Shown here piece after piece: positions 35,417 through 43,483 of a DNA stretch of 64,000 nucleotides. Made by a program: the position numbers and the translations under genes. The notes below the pieces were generated by a model. It was not told where the DNA came from. It searched no databases and was given only the letters and a program-made list of their open reading frames with translations. This stretch comes from Streptomyces griseorubiginosus (GTDB lineage Bacteria; Actinomycetota; Actinomycetes; Streptomycetales; Streptomycetaceae): contig NZ_WVUG01000003.1 of assembly GCF_017614965.1 (NCBI RefSeq), forward strand, positions 25,831 through 89,830, read 5' to 3'. Positions within the stretch are counted from its first letter, which is position 1. The number at the start of each line of letters is the position of its first letter.

Positions 35417-36015
35417 TCACGTGGACGGCGGGATCCCGCTGCGTCCCGGGGCCGGGAGGCCGTCTCCGTGGGGCGCGAGCCGGTCCCACTCACTGCCCCA
35501 GGACTCGGCCCGCCGCCGGTCCGGCAGGCACCGCCCGGCGGCCCCGGCCCCGAGGACCAGCCCGGTCACGCCGAGGGCGGCACCGGCTCCGAAGAGGACG
35601 GCCTCGGCGAGCGCCTCGGTCGGCCCCGGCGGTTCGGCGGTCAGGTCACCCCGGGGTTCGTCCAGACGACGACATGAGACCCGGCGGTACGGCCCGCGTC
35701 CACCAGCGCCGTCCCGGTTCGTGCGGGCCGGCCCGCGGGCGTCCAGCGGACCGTCACCAGGGCCCGGCGGGAGGTCTGTGAGGCCCGGGGCGCGTCCGTG
35801 AACAGAACGGCCTGAACGGGGGCGCGCTCGGCACGCTGGCGGGCGAAGACGTCGGCGGCGGACCGGGCCGCCATGAACCCGGCGAAGGTGCCGCCCACCG
35901 CGACGATCAGCCACACGGCCAGCACCAGCCAGGCCTCCAGAACGTCGTCGTGCCGCCGCAGCGGGTTGGCCCGCCACCGCCACAGCCACCGACTGGTCCG
36001 CCCGTGTGCGCGCAT
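35417..36015 (-). pseudogene. Rv1733c-like membrane protein (paralogue 2 of 4), frameshifted
   Basis: From the ATG at 36015 (GGGAGGTG upstream) the frame gives WRWRANPLRRHDDVLEAW, one membrane helix and the extracytoplasmic domain, then hits a stop at 35641 after VVVWTNPG. The missing second half continues in another frame (LTAEPPGPTEALAEAVLF, a second membrane helix, then ESWGSEWDRLAPHG) and ends at 35417. One base lost in a CCCCGGGG run near 35650 would explain this; it may be a true mutation or a sequencing error. The restored protein has about 198 residues like its paralogues. Three GGGCCGNNCGGCCC-type boxes lie upstream. Confidence 0.75.
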
Positions 36016-36076
36016 CGGCCGCACCTCCCTCTCGTCACCACCTGCACGGTGGCAGCCGGGGAACGCGGTGCGGGAT

Positions 36077-36145
36077 GGGCCGACCAGGGGCGGGTGCGGG
36101 GCCGACCGGAACCGGTGGCGAGATGCGGATGGGCCGATCGGGCCC
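36077..36145. promoter_or_regulatory. Three DevR/OsdR-like boxes upstream of paralogue 2
   Basis: GGGCCGACCAGGGG (36077-36090), GGGCCGACCGGAAC (36099-36112) and GGGCCGATCGGGCCC (36131-36145) lie 62-130 bp before the start at 36015 and are 22 and 32 bp apart, so they fall on one face of the helix. They match the box consensus found across the island to different degrees. Confidence 0.55.
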
Positions 36146-36161
36146 TTTCGCGGACCGTCGG

Positions 36162-36530
36162 TCACGGACCGTCGGTTTCGTCGCCTCGGGGCTCGGCGTC
36201 CTGCTCGGCCAGTGCCTTGATCGCCAGCAGACGGCCCTCCCACTGCTCCGCCAGGGTGTCCAGCCAACGGGTGGCGTGCCGCAGGGGCTGGAGATCCGCG
36301 GCGTAACGGACCTCGCGCCCGCTCCGTCGCCCACGTACCAGTCCCGCGCGCTCCAGGACGGCCAGATGCTTGGCCACCGCCTGCCGTGTGACCGGGAGGG
36401 GCGCGGCGAGGGACGTGGAGGTCGCTTCGCCGTCGCGGACGAGTGTGGCCATGATCCGGCGGCGGACGGGATCGGCCAGCGCCAGCAGGACGTCCTCGGG
36501 CGCCAGCTCGCGGCCGTTCGCTCCGGTCAT
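36162..36530 (-). CDS. ArsR-family transcriptional regulator
   Basis: The 122-aa winged-helix protein shows VLLALADPVRRRIMATLVRDGE, LPVTRQAVAKHLAVLERAGLV and RYAADL. It lacks the metal-binding cysteines of ArsR/SmtB and is of the type found next to AHSA1-like SRPBCC genes. Its ATG overlaps the stop codon of the SRPBCC gene (ATGA), so it is the second gene of the operon and probably represses it through the repeats at 37018-37081. Confidence 0.88.
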   Translation of the reverse strand: MTGANGRELAPEDVLLALADPVRRRIMATLVRDGEATSTSLAAPLPVTRQAVAKHLAVLERAGLVRGRRSGREVRYAADLQPLRHATRWLDTLAEQWEGRLLAIKALAEQDAEPRGDETDGP

Positions 36531-36985
36531 GCTGCGGGCTGCTCGCACTGCTCACGCAGCTGGTCGAGTTTGCCGGACCAGTTCCGGCTGTTGGCGCGGT
36601 GGCGATCGGCGGCCTCGTCGGCGGGCAGGCCGAGCCGGGTGAATCCGCTCTCGACCATGGTGAGCCGGGTGCCTCCCGCACTCTCGTCCCAGGCGAGCGT
36701 GAAGGTGACGAGGGTGGCGTTGGCATCGGTCGGTTCCTCGCCCGCGGCGCCCTGGGACCACCGCCAGGAGAAGGTGTGCGGCGGATCGACCGTCTGGATG
36801 CGGGCCGGGATGGCGCCGTGGACGCCGTGATCGAAGAGCAGGAGGCCGTCGGGGTGCAGCTCGACCTTGACCGGGTCGCCGTTGCCGAACCAGCGGCCCA
36901 GGAAGGCGGGTTCGGTGAGGACCGCCCAGACCCGTTCGACGGGCGCGTTGATCAGGATGTCGCGTTCGATGTCGTCGGGAAGCAT
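36527..36985 (-). CDS. SRPBCC (AHSA1-like) domain protein
   Basis: The 152-aa protein starts IERDILINAPVERVWAVLTE, with a central DPPHTFSWRW and a C-terminal helix with NWSGKLDQLREQ, typical of the AHSA1/START-like proteins paired with ArsR regulators. GAGG lies 5 nt before the ATG. Function and ligand are unknown; the regulator pair is common in actinobacteria. Confidence 0.85.
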   Translation of the reverse strand: MLPDDIERDILINAPVERVWAVLTEPAFLGRWFGNGDPVKVELHPDGLLLFDHGVHGAIPARIQTVDPPHTFSWRWSQGAAGEEPTDANATLVTFTLAWDESAGGTRLTMVESGFTRLGLPADEAADRHRANSRNWSGKLDQLREQCEQPAA

Positions 36986-37017
36986 CGCAACCTCGTCTCG
37001 TGTGGATGCGCTACCAC

Positions 37018-37081
37018 TAGGTTGCACGTCGAGCATGGGATGCGCAACCGCTTGGTTGCGTATATCGACGGTTCCGCAACC
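37018..37081. promoter_or_regulatory. GGTTGC repeat operator of the ArsR/SRPBCC operon
   Basis: CGCAACC-GCTT-GGTTGCG (37043-37060) is a perfect 7-bp inverted repeat, flanked on the left by GGTTGC (from 37019) and on the right by GCAACC (37076-37081). So four half-sites lie within about 65 bp upstream of the SRPBCC start at 36985, as expected for an ArsR-type repressor. Confidence 0.65.
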
Positions 37082-37082
37082 A

Positions 37083-37096
37083 GGGCCGACCGGCCC
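37083..37096. promoter_or_regulatory. DevR/OsdR-like box (perfect)
   Basis: GGGCCGACCGGCCC, matching the island consensus GGGCCGNNCGGCCC exactly, 120 bp upstream of the start of the HTH/pyridoxamine-oxidase gene at 37216. Confidence 0.65.
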
Positions 37097-37215
37097 AAGT
37101 GCGGACATGGCGTCCCGGACACCATGGGGGTAGCGGGCCATCCGTGCGTCGTACGCATTCGTCCGCGTACGGGCGGGCGATCCGACGAGAGGGAGTCGAG
37201 AGGGAGTGACGAGCC

Positions 37216-37890
37216 ATGGCGGACAACGCACCTTCCCAGGCCGTCGAGGCGCACGCGCCGGGTGATCTCGGGCGTCGGCTCGTCGCACGGCGTACGGAAC
37301 TCGGACTGAGCCGCGAGCAGGCCGCCGACCGGGCCGGCATGGCCCCGGGCTATCTGCGCTACGTCGAGGAGCACCCCGGGGCCGCGCCCGGAACGGGCGT
37401 CCTGCTGCGGCTGGCGGAGGCTCTGGAGACCACCGTGCGGGACCTCACGGGCGGTGACGCCGATCAACCGCCGGGCCCGGGGCGCGCGATGCGCGAACCG
37501 GACTTCGTCGAGCTGAGCGCCACGGAGTGCAGGGCTCTGCTCGACACGCACGGAGTGGGGCGGATCGCGGTGCCGACCGCCTCCGGGCCCTTGGTCGTGC
37601 CGGTGAACTACAGCGTCGTCGACGGCGCGATCGTCTTCCGGACCGCACCGGGCACCACGCCCGCACGGGCCTCCGGCCACCGGGTCGCCTTCGAGGTCGA
37701 CCGCATCGACGACGCCTTCAGCAGCGGCTGGAGCGTGCTGGTGCGGGGGTACGCCGAGATGGTGACGGACCCCGCCGAGGCGGGCCGACTCGCCGAGCTG
37801 GCCCACAGCACGCCCTGGGCGGGCGGACGGCGCGAGCAGTGGGTGCGCGTCGATCCCCTCGCCGTCACCGGGCGCCGCATCGCGGTGTGA
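37216..37890 (+). CDS. XRE-type HTH domain fused to a pyridoxamine 5'-phosphate oxidase-like domain
   Basis: The 224-aa protein has an N-terminal Cro/C1-type HTH (LGRRLVARRTELGLSREQAADRAGM, about 19-75) and a C-terminal split-barrel flavin-binding domain (about 95-222; LLDTHGVGRIAVP, VVPVNYSVVDGAIVFRT, SGWSVLVRGYAEMV). The second domain matches its neighbours at 38005 and 47347. Such split barrels bind FMN or F420; the fusion suggests redox-dependent DNA binding, which is inference. A perfect island box lies 120 bp upstream. Confidence 0.82.
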   Translation: MADNAPSQAVEAHAPGDLGRRLVARRTELGLSREQAADRAGMAPGYLRYVEEHPGAAPGTGVLLRLAEALETTVRDLTGGDADQPPGPGRAMREPDFVELSATECRALLDTHGVGRIAVPTASGPLVVPVNYSVVDGAIVFRTAPGTTPARASGHRVAFEVDRIDDAFSSGWSVLVRGYAEMVTDPAEAGRLAELAHSTPWAGGRREQWVRVDPLAVTGRRIAV

Positions 37891-37915
37891 TCCGGGACGT
37901 TCTGCGCGCGGTCGA

Positions 37916-37929
37916 GGACCGATGGTCCC
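37916..37929. promoter_or_regulatory. DevR/OsdR-like box (variant)
   Basis: GGACCGATGGTCCC, 76 bp before the start at 38005. The GGAC/GTCC half-sites resemble mycobacterial DevR boxes more than the GGCC form. Confidence 0.5.
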
Positions 37930-38004
37930 TCACTCCGAGCACTCGCCCGGCGCAGGATGGACGGAACGCTCCAGCGATGTATCAGGTGAGAGACGGGCTG
38001 GCCC

Positions 38005-38445
38005 ATGTATCCGAACGACGGTTTCCGTGAACTCGAAAGGCCGGAGTGCCTGCGTCTGCTGGCGAAGGTGCCCGTCGGACGCATCGTCCACACCCGGCAG
38101 GCCCTGCCCGCCGTGCTGCCCGTCAACTTCACCCTGGACGGCGACGGCGCGGTGCTGCTGCGCACCTCGGCGGCCTCCGAGCTGGCCCGCGCCGTCGACG
38201 GGGTGGTCGTCGCCTTCGAGGTCGACGAGGTCGACGCGGCCACCCACTCGGGGTGGAGCGTGGTCGTCACCGGACCGGCGATGGTGGTGACGGACCCCGC
38301 GGAGCACGAGCGCCTGACCCGGACCGGCCCGCGATCATGGGTACCCTCGCCCCGGGAGGTCTTCGTGCGCATCGAGCCGGAACTCGTCACCGGCCGCGAA
38401 CTGGTCGGCGGACACAGTCTGTACGGGGTGCAGCCGGCCCCCTGA
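38005..38445 (+). CDS. Pyridoxamine 5'-phosphate oxidase-like protein
   Basis: The 146-aa split-barrel protein reads CLRLLAKVPVGRIVHTRQALPAV, PVNFTLDGDGAVLLRT, SGWSVVVTGPAMVV and ends ELVGGHSLYGV. It is a flavin- or deazaflavin-binding fold member of unknown reaction; many relatives are DosR-regulon members in mycobacteria. It follows the HTH-fused paralogue and has its own box, so it is likely transcribed separately. Confidence 0.82.
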   Translation: MYPNDGFRELERPECLRLLAKVPVGRIVHTRQALPAVLPVNFTLDGDGAVLLRTSAASELARAVDGVVVAFEVDEVDAATHSGWSVVVTGPAMVVTDPAEHERLTRTGPRSWVPSPREVFVRIEPELVTGRELVGGHSLYGVQPAP

Positions 38446-38535
38446 ACACCCGGTCAGCCATCGCGCTTGAACAGTCGCTCAAGGGCCGTACGGCGGCACC
38501 GGTTTCGTCCCGTCGGCCCCCCTGCCCGCGGCCGG

Positions 38536-40491
38536 TCACAGCTTGAGTGTGAACCAGGTGGTCTTGCCCTCGTCGGTGGGCCGTACCCCCCAGTCGTCGG
38601 CGAGTGCCCGGACCAGCAGCAGGCCCCGTCCGGACTCCTCGTCGTCGGCGGCCAGCCGGGGCTGGGGGAGGTGCGGGCTGTGGTCGCTGACCTCGACGGT
38701 GAGGTCGGTGTCGGTACGGCGCAGGTGCAGGCCGATGGGGCCGACGGCGTGCTGGACCGCGTTGGTGAGGGTCTCCGACAGCAGCAGGACCGCGTCGTCC
38801 GTGGCCGTGGCACAGTCCCAGGCCTCGAGGGCCTTGTGCAGGAAGGCGCGCGCTTCGGGCACCGACGACGGTATGGCGGGCAGGTCGGCGCTGATGGACG
38901 CCAGCGGGGCGGCGGGCAGCTGTGCCAGCAGCAGGGTGACGTCGTCGTTGTGGCTGTCCGCGTCGGGCAGGAGGCTCGCCAGAACCCGGTCGGCCACGGC
39001 CTCCAGACCGGGGGCCTCGGCGAAGGAGTGGCCCAGAACGGTGGTGAGTTCCTCGATCCGGCCCTCGATGTCGCTGCCGGGGGTCTCGATGAGTCCGTCG
39101 GTGTAGAGGACGAGGGTCGCGCCGGGCGGGATGGCCGTGCAGGACTGCTGATAGAGGACGCCGCCGACGCCGAGCGGCGCGTTGACCGGCGAGTCGAGGT
39201 TGCTGACGCCCTCGCCGGGCAGGGCGACCAGGGTGGGCAGGTGGCCGGCCGAACACACGGTCACCGTCCCGGCGTCCGGGGCGATCACCAGATAGCAGCA
39301 GGTGACCAGTTGGTCGGGGACGTCGAGGTCGGTCACGCAGGTGTCCAGGGCCTGCATCAGCTGGCGCGGCTGCATGCCGGTCTTCGCGAGGGCGTGGGCG
39401 GCCGAGCGCAACTGGCCCATCACGGCGGCCGCTTCGAGGCCGCGGCCCATGACGTCGCCCATGAGCACGCCGACCCGGTCGGCGCCCAGCGGGATCAGGT
39501 CGAACCAGTCGCCGCCCACACCGGCGCCCTGGGTGGCGGGCCGGTAGCGGCTCGCCGTGGCGAGGCCCGGGATGGCCGACGGGGCGCCCATGAGACTGCG
39601 CTGCAGGGTCAGGGCGATGTGCCGCTGCTGCTCGTACAGCGCGGTGAGTTCGGCCTCCGCGCGCTTGCGGTCGCTGATGTCCCGCACGATGGCGCAGGCG
39701 CCCACGACCGTGCCGTCGGTGTCGCGAGTGGGCCAGAGTGTGACGTCTACGTCCAGCAGGTCGCCGGTGTTCGTCAACCGCAGCGTCTCGAAGTGTTCGA
39801 CCTTCTCCCCGTGCCGCAGCCGTTTGAGCAGCGAGCTGACCTCCTCCCGCAGCTCCGGCGGGGCGAGCAGCGACACGTGCCGGCCGATGGCCTCCTCGGC
39901 GGTGTAGCCGTACAGGCTCTGGGCGGCGGCGTTCCAGTAGGTGATGTATCCGTCGAGGGTCTTGGCGAGGATGGCGTCCTGCGAGGACTCGACGAGCGCG
40001 GCCAGTTCGTTGATGCGGGCCTCGGCGGCCTTGCGGTCGCTGACGTCCCGCACGGCGGCCGACACCAGGAGTCCGTCGGTCGTCTCCAGCGGGCTGAGGC
40101 TGATCTCGACGGGGAACTCGGTGCCGTCCTTGCGCAGTCCGTGCAGGTCCAGGCCGGCGCCCATCGGGCGGACCTGGCGGTTGGCGGTGTAGCCGTGGCG
40201 GTGCCTGGTGTGCTGCTCGTGGAAGCGGTGCGGCATCAGCAACTCGACGGGTCGGCCCAGCAGTTCCTCGCGCCGGTAGCCGAAAAGGGCCTCGGTCTGG
40301 GCGTTGACCAGCCGGATGGTCCCGGTGTCGTCGACGATGACCATGGCGTCCGGGGCCGCCTCCAGAAGCCCCCTGAACCGCTCCTCGGCGGCCCCCGTCC
40401 CGCTCTCCCGGAGCTCCGCACCACACCGACAGCCGTCCCACTCGGCCACCCCGGCGGCAGTGGTCGTCCCGACTCCTGCGAACTCACTCAT
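38536..40491 (-). CDS. PAS-PAS-SpoIIE phosphatase with C-terminal HATPase domain
   Basis: The 651-aa protein has two PAS domains (about 38-160 and 165-285), a PP2C/SpoIIE phosphatase (about 310-515; GGDWFDLIPL, LMGDVMGRG, LYTDGLIETPG) and a C-terminal anti-sigma-type HATPase_c domain (about 530-651; LLLSETLTNAVQHAVGP, ESGRGLLLVRALADDWG). It thus joins a phosphatase for phosphorylated anti-sigma antagonists with an RsbW-like kinase, as in many streptomycete SpoIIE-like regulators. It faces the stress island and may set general stress output. Confidence 0.88.
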   Translation of the reverse strand: MSEFAGVGTTTAAGVAEWDGCRCGAELRESGTGAAEERFRGLLEAAPDAMVIVDDTGTIRLVNAQTEALFGYRREELLGRPVELLMPHRFHEQHTRHRHGYTANRQVRPMGAGLDLHGLRKDGTEFPVEISLSPLETTDGLLVSAAVRDVSDRKAAEARINELAALVESSQDAILAKTLDGYITYWNAAAQSLYGYTAEEAIGRHVSLLAPPELREEVSSLLKRLRHGEKVEHFETLRLTNTGDLLDVDVTLWPTRDTDGTVVGACAIVRDISDRKRAEAELTALYEQQRHIALTLQRSLMGAPSAIPGLATASRYRPATQGAGVGGDWFDLIPLGADRVGVLMGDVMGRGLEAAAVMGQLRSAAHALAKTGMQPRQLMQALDTCVTDLDVPDQLVTCCYLVIAPDAGTVTVCSAGHLPTLVALPGEGVSNLDSPVNAPLGVGGVLYQQSCTAIPPGATLVLYTDGLIETPGSDIEGRIEELTTVLGHSFAEAPGLEAVADRVLASLLPDADSHNDDVTLLLAQLPAAPLASISADLPAIPSSVPEARAFLHKALEAWDCATATDDAVLLLSETLTNAVQHAVGPIGLHLRRTDTDLTVEVSDHSPHLPQPRLAADDEESGRGLLLVRALADDWGVRPTDEGKTTWFTLKL

Positions 40492-40894
40492 GCCAACCCC
40501 CAGTTCACCGCGCGGTGGGTCGGGCCATCCCAGCGCACGCCCCCATACCCCGCCACCGGAAGTCGCCTACTGTCCGCACACTGACCGAACCTGTCCGTCA
40601 CCGCCTTCCCAAAGGGCGGACACCGCCGCATGCCGCCCGAACCTGCTTTGCGGGCAGGCCGCGTGGCGCGCGAGGCGGCGGCCTGCCGGACGCGGGGAGA
40701 TAGCCATACCGCGCGAGGGGGAGTGTGCGGGTTGCTCCCTGCCGGGCCAACGGGCATGCGCGCGGGACCGCCCCCGCCGCGAGCGCGTACGACACCGTGC
40801 ACGGCCTCAACAAGAAGAGCGTGGCCGGTACGCCGGCCGCGCACACGTCTGTCCGGCGGCCGGCGGCCGGCGGGCAACGGGCAACGGGACCGGC
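40492..40894. other. 403-bp spacer, no defensible gene
   Basis: The spacer lies between the divergent phosphatase and USP genes. A protein-like stretch (YDTVHGLNKKSVAGTPA, about 40781-40831) may be a relic, but it has no start or neighbour to confirm it. A G/C-rich inverted stretch surrounds 40650-40690. No exact island box was found; GGGTCGGGCCATCCC (40517-40531) is at best a poor match. Confidence 0.4.
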
Positions 40895-41677
40895 ATGGGC
40901 CGTACGGGGGCCGGTCGGGGCGTTGTCGGGGGCAAAGCCGCGGCGTGGGAGGCCGACCGGCGCCGTGCGCCGCTTCGGCTCGCGCACGCGCTGACGTGGG
41001 TCTCGCCGGACGTGCCGGCCGGTGTGGCGCCCTGGGACCCGGACGGTGCCGGCGCCCGGGACCGGGTCAACCGGGCCTTCTCGGACGCCGAGGGCCGGGC
41101 CCGCCGGGTCGCGCCCCACCTCGTGATCACACGGGAGGTCCTGGTCGGCGCGCCGGACACCGTTCTGGGGTCCGAGTCGCGCGCCGCCTGCCTCGCCGTG
41201 GTGGGCGCCCACCGGATCGACGGAGCGCGCGGCCGTCTGCACGGCTCGGTCGCCGGCCGGCTGACCGCCCGGGCCGACTGCCCGGTGCTGGTCGTCCGCG
41301 GCAGGCACACGCGGACCGGTCCCGTCGTCCTGGCGGCGGACGAGTCGCCCCGGGCCCGGGAAGCCGCCGAGTTCGCCTTCGCCGAGGCCTCCGAGCGCGG
41401 CGCCGACCTGGTGGTGCTGCGCGCGAGGCGCAGCGGTCGTACGACGGCCGACGCGCTGTCCGCACTGCGCGAGAAGTACCCGCACGTCACCGTGCGCACC
41501 GCTGCGGTCCGCGGCCGTCATCACCGTGCCCTCGTCGAGGCGGGCGTCGACGCCCAGCTCGTCGTGGTCGGTGTGCGGCGCGGCGGTACGACGGTCGTAC
41601 GGCCGGGATCCGAAGGCCGCTCCATCCTGCGCGACGCGCGCTGCCCTGTCGCCCTGGTGCCCGCCGCCGGCCGGTGA
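40895..41677 (+). CDS. Universal stress protein with shortened first domain
   Basis: The 260-aa protein is a tandem USP. The second domain is complete (GPVVLAADESPRAREAAEFAF to LVVVGVRRGG and CPVALVPAAG). The first domain has ADRRRAPLRLAHALTW and the CPVLVVRG end, but its normal opening strand VVVGVDGS is missing or altered to GRGVVGGK, so the ATP-binding loop of domain 1 is damaged. The ATG at 40895 lies within ATGGGCCGTACGG, a partial island box. USPs bind ATP and support survival under hypoxia and starvation. It could be a decaying gene. Confidence 0.65.
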   Translation: MGRTGAGRGVVGGKAAAWEADRRRAPLRLAHALTWVSPDVPAGVAPWDPDGAGARDRVNRAFSDAEGRARRVAPHLVITREVLVGAPDTVLGSESRAACLAVVGAHRIDGARGRLHGSVAGRLTARADCPVLVVRGRHTRTGPVVLAADESPRAREAAEFAFAEASERGADLVVLRARRSGRTTADALSALREKYPHVTVRTAAVRGRHHRALVEAGVDAQLVVVGVRRGGTTVVRPGSEGRSILRDARCPVALVPAAGR

Positions 41678-41729
41678 TCGACGCGAGGGACCGCTCGACC
41701 CTCCCCTCCACCGCGATGGAGTGAGACCG

Positions 41730-41756
41730 TTTAGGTGGGTCCCTTTAGGAGGGTCC
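41730..41756. repeat. Two 13-bp direct repeats before paralogue 3
   Basis: TTTAGGTGGGTCC (41730-41742) and TTTAGGAGGGTCC (41744-41756) differ at one base and repeat with a 14-bp period, 32-58 bp before the ATG at 41788. GTCCC follows. They may be regulator half-sites (GGACCC on the other strand) and replace the usual palindromic box. Confidence 0.5.
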
Positions 41757-41787
41757 GTCCCATTGCGCCCGTAAGGGGGTGTGACCG

Positions 41788-42372
41788 ATGCGGAAGCTCC
41801 GCCGGGGGAAGGTCCTGGGATGGCGATGGCGCCGCAACCCCCTGCGCCGACCGAGTGACGTGGTCGAGGCATGGATCGTGCTGGTCGCCTGGACGGTCGC
41901 GATCGTGGGGGCGGTCGTCGCGGGGATGATCGGCTCGCAGATCGCGCATCGAACGGTGGCGCACGACCGGGCGGGACGCCTGCCCGTGTCCGCCGTGCTG
42001 GTGAAGGCGGTGCCCGGCGGCCGGGACCTGGTCACCGGGTTCAAGTACGACCGGGTCCGGGCCACGGTCCGCTGGACCGACGCGAAGGGAATCACGCACA
42101 TGGGCGTGACGGACGTGAAGACCACCGCGAAACCGGGCAGCGCGCTGACCGCGTGGACGGACGGCCGGGGCCGGCTGGTGGCCGCGCCTATGAACTCCGC
42201 CGAGGCGACGACCCGCGTCGTCCTGGCCGGCACCGGAGCCGCCCTGACCGCAGGGCTGACGGCGCTGGGCGCCGGGTGCCTGGTGCGGCTGCGGGTGCAG
42301 CGGCGCGCCACCGAGCGGTGGGGCGCCGAGTGGGAGCGCGTCGGCCGGCGGTGGGGGCACACCACCGGCTGA
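41788..42372 (+). CDS. Rv1733c-like membrane protein (paralogue 3 of 4)
   Basis: The 194-aa protein has the family start WRWRRNPLRRPSDVVEAW, a first membrane helix (IVLVAWTVAIVGAVVAG), an extracytoplasmic domain with VRATVRWTDAKGITHMG, a second helix (VVLAGTGAALTAGLTALGAG) and the ending WGAEWERVGRRWG. It lies between two universal stress protein genes, as expected for a DosR-type cluster. The role of Rv1733c itself is unknown. Confidence 0.82.
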   Translation: MRKLRRGKVLGWRWRRNPLRRPSDVVEAWIVLVAWTVAIVGAVVAGMIGSQIAHRTVAHDRAGRLPVSAVLVKAVPGGRDLVTGFKYDRVRATVRWTDAKGITHMGVTDVKTTAKPGSALTAWTDGRGRLVAAPMNSAEATTRVVLAGTGAALTAGLTALGAGCLVRLRVQRRATERWGAEWERVGRRWGHTTG

Positions 42373-42466
42373 ACGTCACGGGGTCGCTTCCCGATACGCC
42401 GTCGCTTTCCCATATCGCCATTCGGTACGGGGTCGCTTCCGGAACGGGGTCGCTTTCCGTACGGGC

Positions 42467-42481
42467 GGGACCGATGGCCCC
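42467..42481. promoter_or_regulatory. DevR/OsdR-like box (variant)
   Basis: GGGACCGATGGCCCC, 67 bp before the USP start at 42548. Half-sites are GGGACC and GGCCCC. Confidence 0.5.
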
Positions 42482-42547
42482 TGACCGCCCCCGGCGCCCG
42501 GGCCCACGATGACACCGTCAGACCGGACCCACGGGAGGAGCAGGGTC

Positions 42548-43360
42548 ATGACCGCCGAGCACGTGGCCGTCGGAGTCGACGGCTCGCTCATCGCCGTACG
42601 AGCGCTCGACCTGGCCGCCGAGGAGGCGGTCCGGCGCGGTGCGACCCTGCGTGTGGTGTACGCCGTGTCGGACCGCGACGAAGCCGCGCCGATCCTCGCC
42701 GCGGCCGCCGAACGGCTCCACGACCGTCACCCCGCGCTGCCCTTCGAGACCGAGGCAGCCGAGGACGACCCGGTCCGCGCCCTGGCCCGGGAGAGCACCG
42801 GCGCGGCCCTCACCGTCGTCGGCACCCGGGGTCTCGGCACGGTCGGCGGCACGCTGTTCGGCTCCGTCAGCCTGCGGCTGGCCGCGCACACGCACGGGCC
42901 GCTGATGGTCGTCCGCGGAGACCACCCCTGCGGCGACGACCGGGCGGTACTGCTCGGGCTGGAGAACGACGCCGACGCCGAAGCGGCCGCCCACGCCTTC
43001 CAGGAGGCGGAGCGGCGTGCGGTGCGGCTGCGCGTCCTGCACACCCCGGCGCACCGGCACACCACCCCCGAACTGCCCTCGCTGATCCCCGCGACCAGCC
43101 CCGGTCAGCGGCGCCAAGCCCAGGAGGAACGGGCGGAGGAGGCCGTACCGCGGTTCGGCATCGCCCGGCTGCGGCAGGCACACCCGGCGGTCACCGTCGA
43201 CACGGGGACGGTGCGCACCGGACCGGCCCACGCGCTGCTGGAGGCCACCCGTGAGTGCGCGGTCGTCGTCATCGGCCGCCACCGGCACCTCGGCCCGGTG
43301 GCGCACACCCTGCTGCACCGCTCGCACTGCCCGGTGGTGCTGGTCCCGGGCACCGATTGA
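42548..43360 (+). CDS. Tandem-domain universal stress protein
   Basis: The 270-aa protein holds two USP domains. Domain 1 opens HVAVGVDGSLIAVRALDLA and has VVGTRGLGTVGGTLFGSVS with the ATP-binding G-2x-G-9x-G(S/T) pattern; domain 2 ends VVVIGRHRHLGPVAHTLLHRSHCPVVLVPG. GGAGGAGCAGG precedes the ATG. It is expressed, if the box upstream works, together with the phosphoketolase that follows 123 bp downstream under its own box. Confidence 0.9.
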   Translation: MTAEHVAVGVDGSLIAVRALDLAAEEAVRRGATLRVVYAVSDRDEAAPILAAAAERLHDRHPALPFETEAAEDDPVRALARESTGAALTVVGTRGLGTVGGTLFGSVSLRLAAHTHGPLMVVRGDHPCGDDRAVLLGLENDADAEAAAHAFQEAERRAVRLRVLHTPAHRHTTPELPSLIPATSPGQRRQAQEERAEEAVPRFGIARLRQAHPAVTVDTGTVRTGPAHALLEATRECAVVVIGRHRHLGPVAHTLLHRSHCPVVLVPGTD

Positions 43361-43380
43361 CCGTATCTCCTAGGCCGGAT

Positions 43381-43394
43381 GGGCCGCTCGGCCC
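43381..43394. promoter_or_regulatory. DevR/OsdR-like box (perfect)
   Basis: GGGCCGCTCGGCCC, preceded by AT and followed by TG, 90 bp before the phosphoketolase start at 43484. Confidence 0.65.
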
Positions 43395-43483
43395 TGTTGG
43401 GTACCCAGCGGGCGGGAGAGGGTGAGGAGGTGCGGACCGGCAAACACCTCCGATCCGAATCCGATCCGGAAGGGAACCCCCTG

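Noticed and set aside
38483..38496. GGGCCGTACGGCGG, resembling an island box.
   Set aside because: It lies between two convergent gene ends, not upstream of a start, and the right half is broken.
38467..40584. A 705-codon plus-strand frame antisense to the SpoIIE/HATPase protein.
   Set aside because: Same reason; no domain and no start context.
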